Below, piece after piece: positions 5,531 through 6,110 of a DNA stretch of 6,110 nucleotides. The notes under the pieces are model-generated. The model was not told the origin of the DNA, searched no databases, and worked only from the letters and a program-made list of their open reading frames with translations. This DNA comes from Paludibacter sp. (GTDB lineage Bacteria; Bacteroidota; Bacteroidia; Bacteroidales; Paludibacteraceae): positions 1-6,110 of the forward strand of contig JAITXR010000128.1 of NCBI GenBank assembly GCA_031284665.1, in the 5' to 3' direction. The stretch's first letter is position 1, and each line of letters opens with the position of its first letter. The translations under genes and the position numbers were made by a program.

Positions 5531-5630
5531 TAACAAAAACATATAAAACCACAAACCACACAGACAACACGAACAAAAGAAAAAAATGTTCGTGAAGTTA
5601 GTGGGGTTCGTGGTAAAATAAAAAGAAAAT
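5531..5630 (-). repeat. Long imperfect hairpin element, copy B (inverted relative to copy A)
   Basis: Arms 5548-5575 and 5587-5614 flank an A-rich 11-base loop. The two 28-base arms agree at 22 positions when folded. Read on the minus strand, this is the same element as copy A at 326-424: outer CACGAAC units, pyrimidine loop, CACRAAC-type units and TTTATATGTTT flank. It sits about 60 bases upstream of the CoA-transferase -33 element. No coding function is apparent. Confidence 0.85.
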
Positions 5631-5639
5631 TTGTTTTCA

Positions 5640-5798
5640 TTTTAAATACTTTTTTGCAGTTTTTTCAAAAAAAATACATAAAATATTTTTTTTTTACATT
5701 TAATTGTTTTCCTTTGTGAATGCAAAGTCGCGCAGTTAAAAGATTTTCATCATAAAACTTTGCTATTAAACGAAACATAATAAACTTGAAACACCATT
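5640..5798. other. Very AT-rich non-coding stretch with homopolymer runs
   Basis: No credible gene is visible on either strand. It holds a run of ten Ts (5686-5695), several A and T runs, and a small hairpin, CTTTG and CAAAG around a six-base loop (5712-5727). AAGTCGCG at 5725-5732 recurs at 5855-5862, in the structured island downstream. Confidence 0.5.
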
Positions 5799-5903
5799 AT
5801 GTATATAACAAATTCCAATTATAGCGTAAATTTACCGAGTTCCGGCAACTTGGTAAGTCGCGTTTGTGATTTGTTAAAAACCACTCTTACGGGGGAGAGG
5901 TAA
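5799..5903 (+). CDS. Possible 34-residue ORF of unknown function (doubtful)
   Basis: An ATG at 5799 opens 34 codons ending in TAA at 5901-5903. The product begins MYITNSNYSVNLPSSGNLV and ends in LLKTTLTGER. No family, signal peptide or membrane segment is recognised. The segment is richer in G and C than its surroundings, which fits coding sequence but equally fits the hairpins that occupy the same bases. No TAnnTTTG promoter is found just upstream; TAAAACTTTG at 5753-5762 is only a loose match. It could be a small protein, a gene remnant, or chance within a structured RNA. Confidence 0.2.
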   Translation: MYITNSNYSVNLPSSGNLVSRVCDLLKTTLTGER

Positions 5904-5909
5904 CTCTCT
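5824..5909 (+). ncRNA. Structured island: candidate leader or small RNA
   Basis: A stem pairs TTACCGAGTT (5832-5841) with AACTTGGTAA (5847-5856), ten pairs including one G-T, around loop CCGGC. GCG (5824-5826) and CGC (5859-5861) could close it. Downstream, GAGAG (5895-5899), loop GTAA and CTCTC (5904-5908) make a hairpin with a GNRA-type loop. CTCT (5884-5887) can instead pair with AGAG (5896-5899), so two folds exclude each other. No known riboswitch core (TPP, cobalamin, SAM, preQ1, FMN) is recognised. It lies about 160 bases upstream of the frame at 6068. Confidence 0.3.
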
Positions 5910-6067
5910 ACATATCAATAAGTTATGTGTATTTATAGTTTTTTAAGAAGGAAAAATATTTTTTAGAAGGCTTTTTTATTGTCAAAAAAATCGAGAAAAC
6001 ACACACGAAAAACAGTATGGATAATCCTGCTGTGTATTTTTTATATTAACCTTATAAATCAAATTTT
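5910..6067. other. AT-rich spacer before the right-edge reading frame
   Basis: No gene is supported. A near-direct repeat, TTTTTAAGAAGG (5940-5951) and TTTTTAGAAGG (5960-5970), and the 12-base palindrome AAAAATATTTTT (5952-5963) are present. TATTTTTT in the stretch before 6068 differs from the -7 consensus by one base and has no clear -33 partner. Confidence 0.4.
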
Positions 6068-6110
6068 ATGGATTTACACAAAAATTTCAAACGAACAGTT
6101 TTGCTTATAG
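6068..6110 (+). CDS. Possible start of a gene running off the right edge
   Basis: ATG at 6068 opens 14 codons, MDLHKNFKRTVLLI, with no stop before the window ends. A basic stretch followed by hydrophobic residues fits the start of a signal peptide or membrane anchor, and it follows a long non-coding region as a first gene would. Fourteen codons are too few to exclude chance, and no family can be named. Confidence 0.3.
   Translation, partial: MDLHKNFKRTVLLI

Noticed and set aside
5409..5576. Upstream extension of the CoA-transferase frame by 56 codons.
   Set aside because: The extension crosses a good promoter match and reaches into the hairpin repeat. Family homology begins at the ATG at 5406-5408.
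5884..5909. TPP or preQ1 riboswitch suggested by ACGGGGG and AGAGG segments.
   Set aside because: The remaining conserved core bases and the required pairing partners of either class are absent.

Overview
The window looks like chromosomal DNA from a member of the Bacteroidota, probably an uncultured Bacteroidales-type organism. Four things point there. The DNA is AT-rich. Three putative promoters carry the phylum's -7 element TAnnTTTG, and the genes lack strong Shine-Dalgarno sites. The partial ArgD has the YGGHAVISIGH N-terminus that I recall from Bacteroidales. The window also encodes a helix-hairpin-helix/beta-barrel protein of a kind I associate with Bacteroidota. No organism can be named from the sequence alone.

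Layout from left to right. Bases 1-222 (minus) are the N-terminal 74 codons of an ArgD-type acetylornithine/succinylornithine aminotransferase. It reads out of the window to the left and has its own promoter at 287-320. Bases 223-532 hold divergent promoters around a long imperfect hairpin element (copy A, 326-424). Bases 533-3439 (plus) carry two same-strand genes for predicted outer-membrane proteins: a 271-residue exported beta-barrel and a 683-residue exported protein with a degenerate ComEA-like helix-hairpin-helix segment followed by a large barrel. They are 39 bp apart and in the same reading frame. The second gene has no in-frame ATG and must start at TTG, unless a one-base slip has occurred in a GAAATTT tract. 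Bases 3440-3935 hold no credible gene. They are a mosaic of short palindromes and dispersed-repeat-like pieces, including the likely terminator of the next gene. Bases 3936-5408 (minus) encode a complete succinyl-CoA:acetate CoA-transferase-family enzyme, with its promoter at 5456-5487. Bases 5531-5630 carry hairpin copy B, inverted relative to copy A. Bases 5640-6067 are very AT-rich, with one GC-richer structured island (about 5799-5910) that could be a small RNA, a leader or a 34-residue ORF. A reading frame opens at 6068 and runs off the end.

The genes do not form one pathway. ArgD belongs to arginine biosynthesis and the CoA-transferase to acetate/succinate/propionate energy metabolism. 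The two barrel genes probably form a transcription unit and may work together in the outer membrane; their substrate is unknown. The most unusual content is the barrel pair with its disturbed second start, and the density of short structured repeats in every intergenic gap. I see no CRISPR array, tRNA, rRNA, transposase or known defence system. All family assignments come from reading the sequence and from memory, not from a search.
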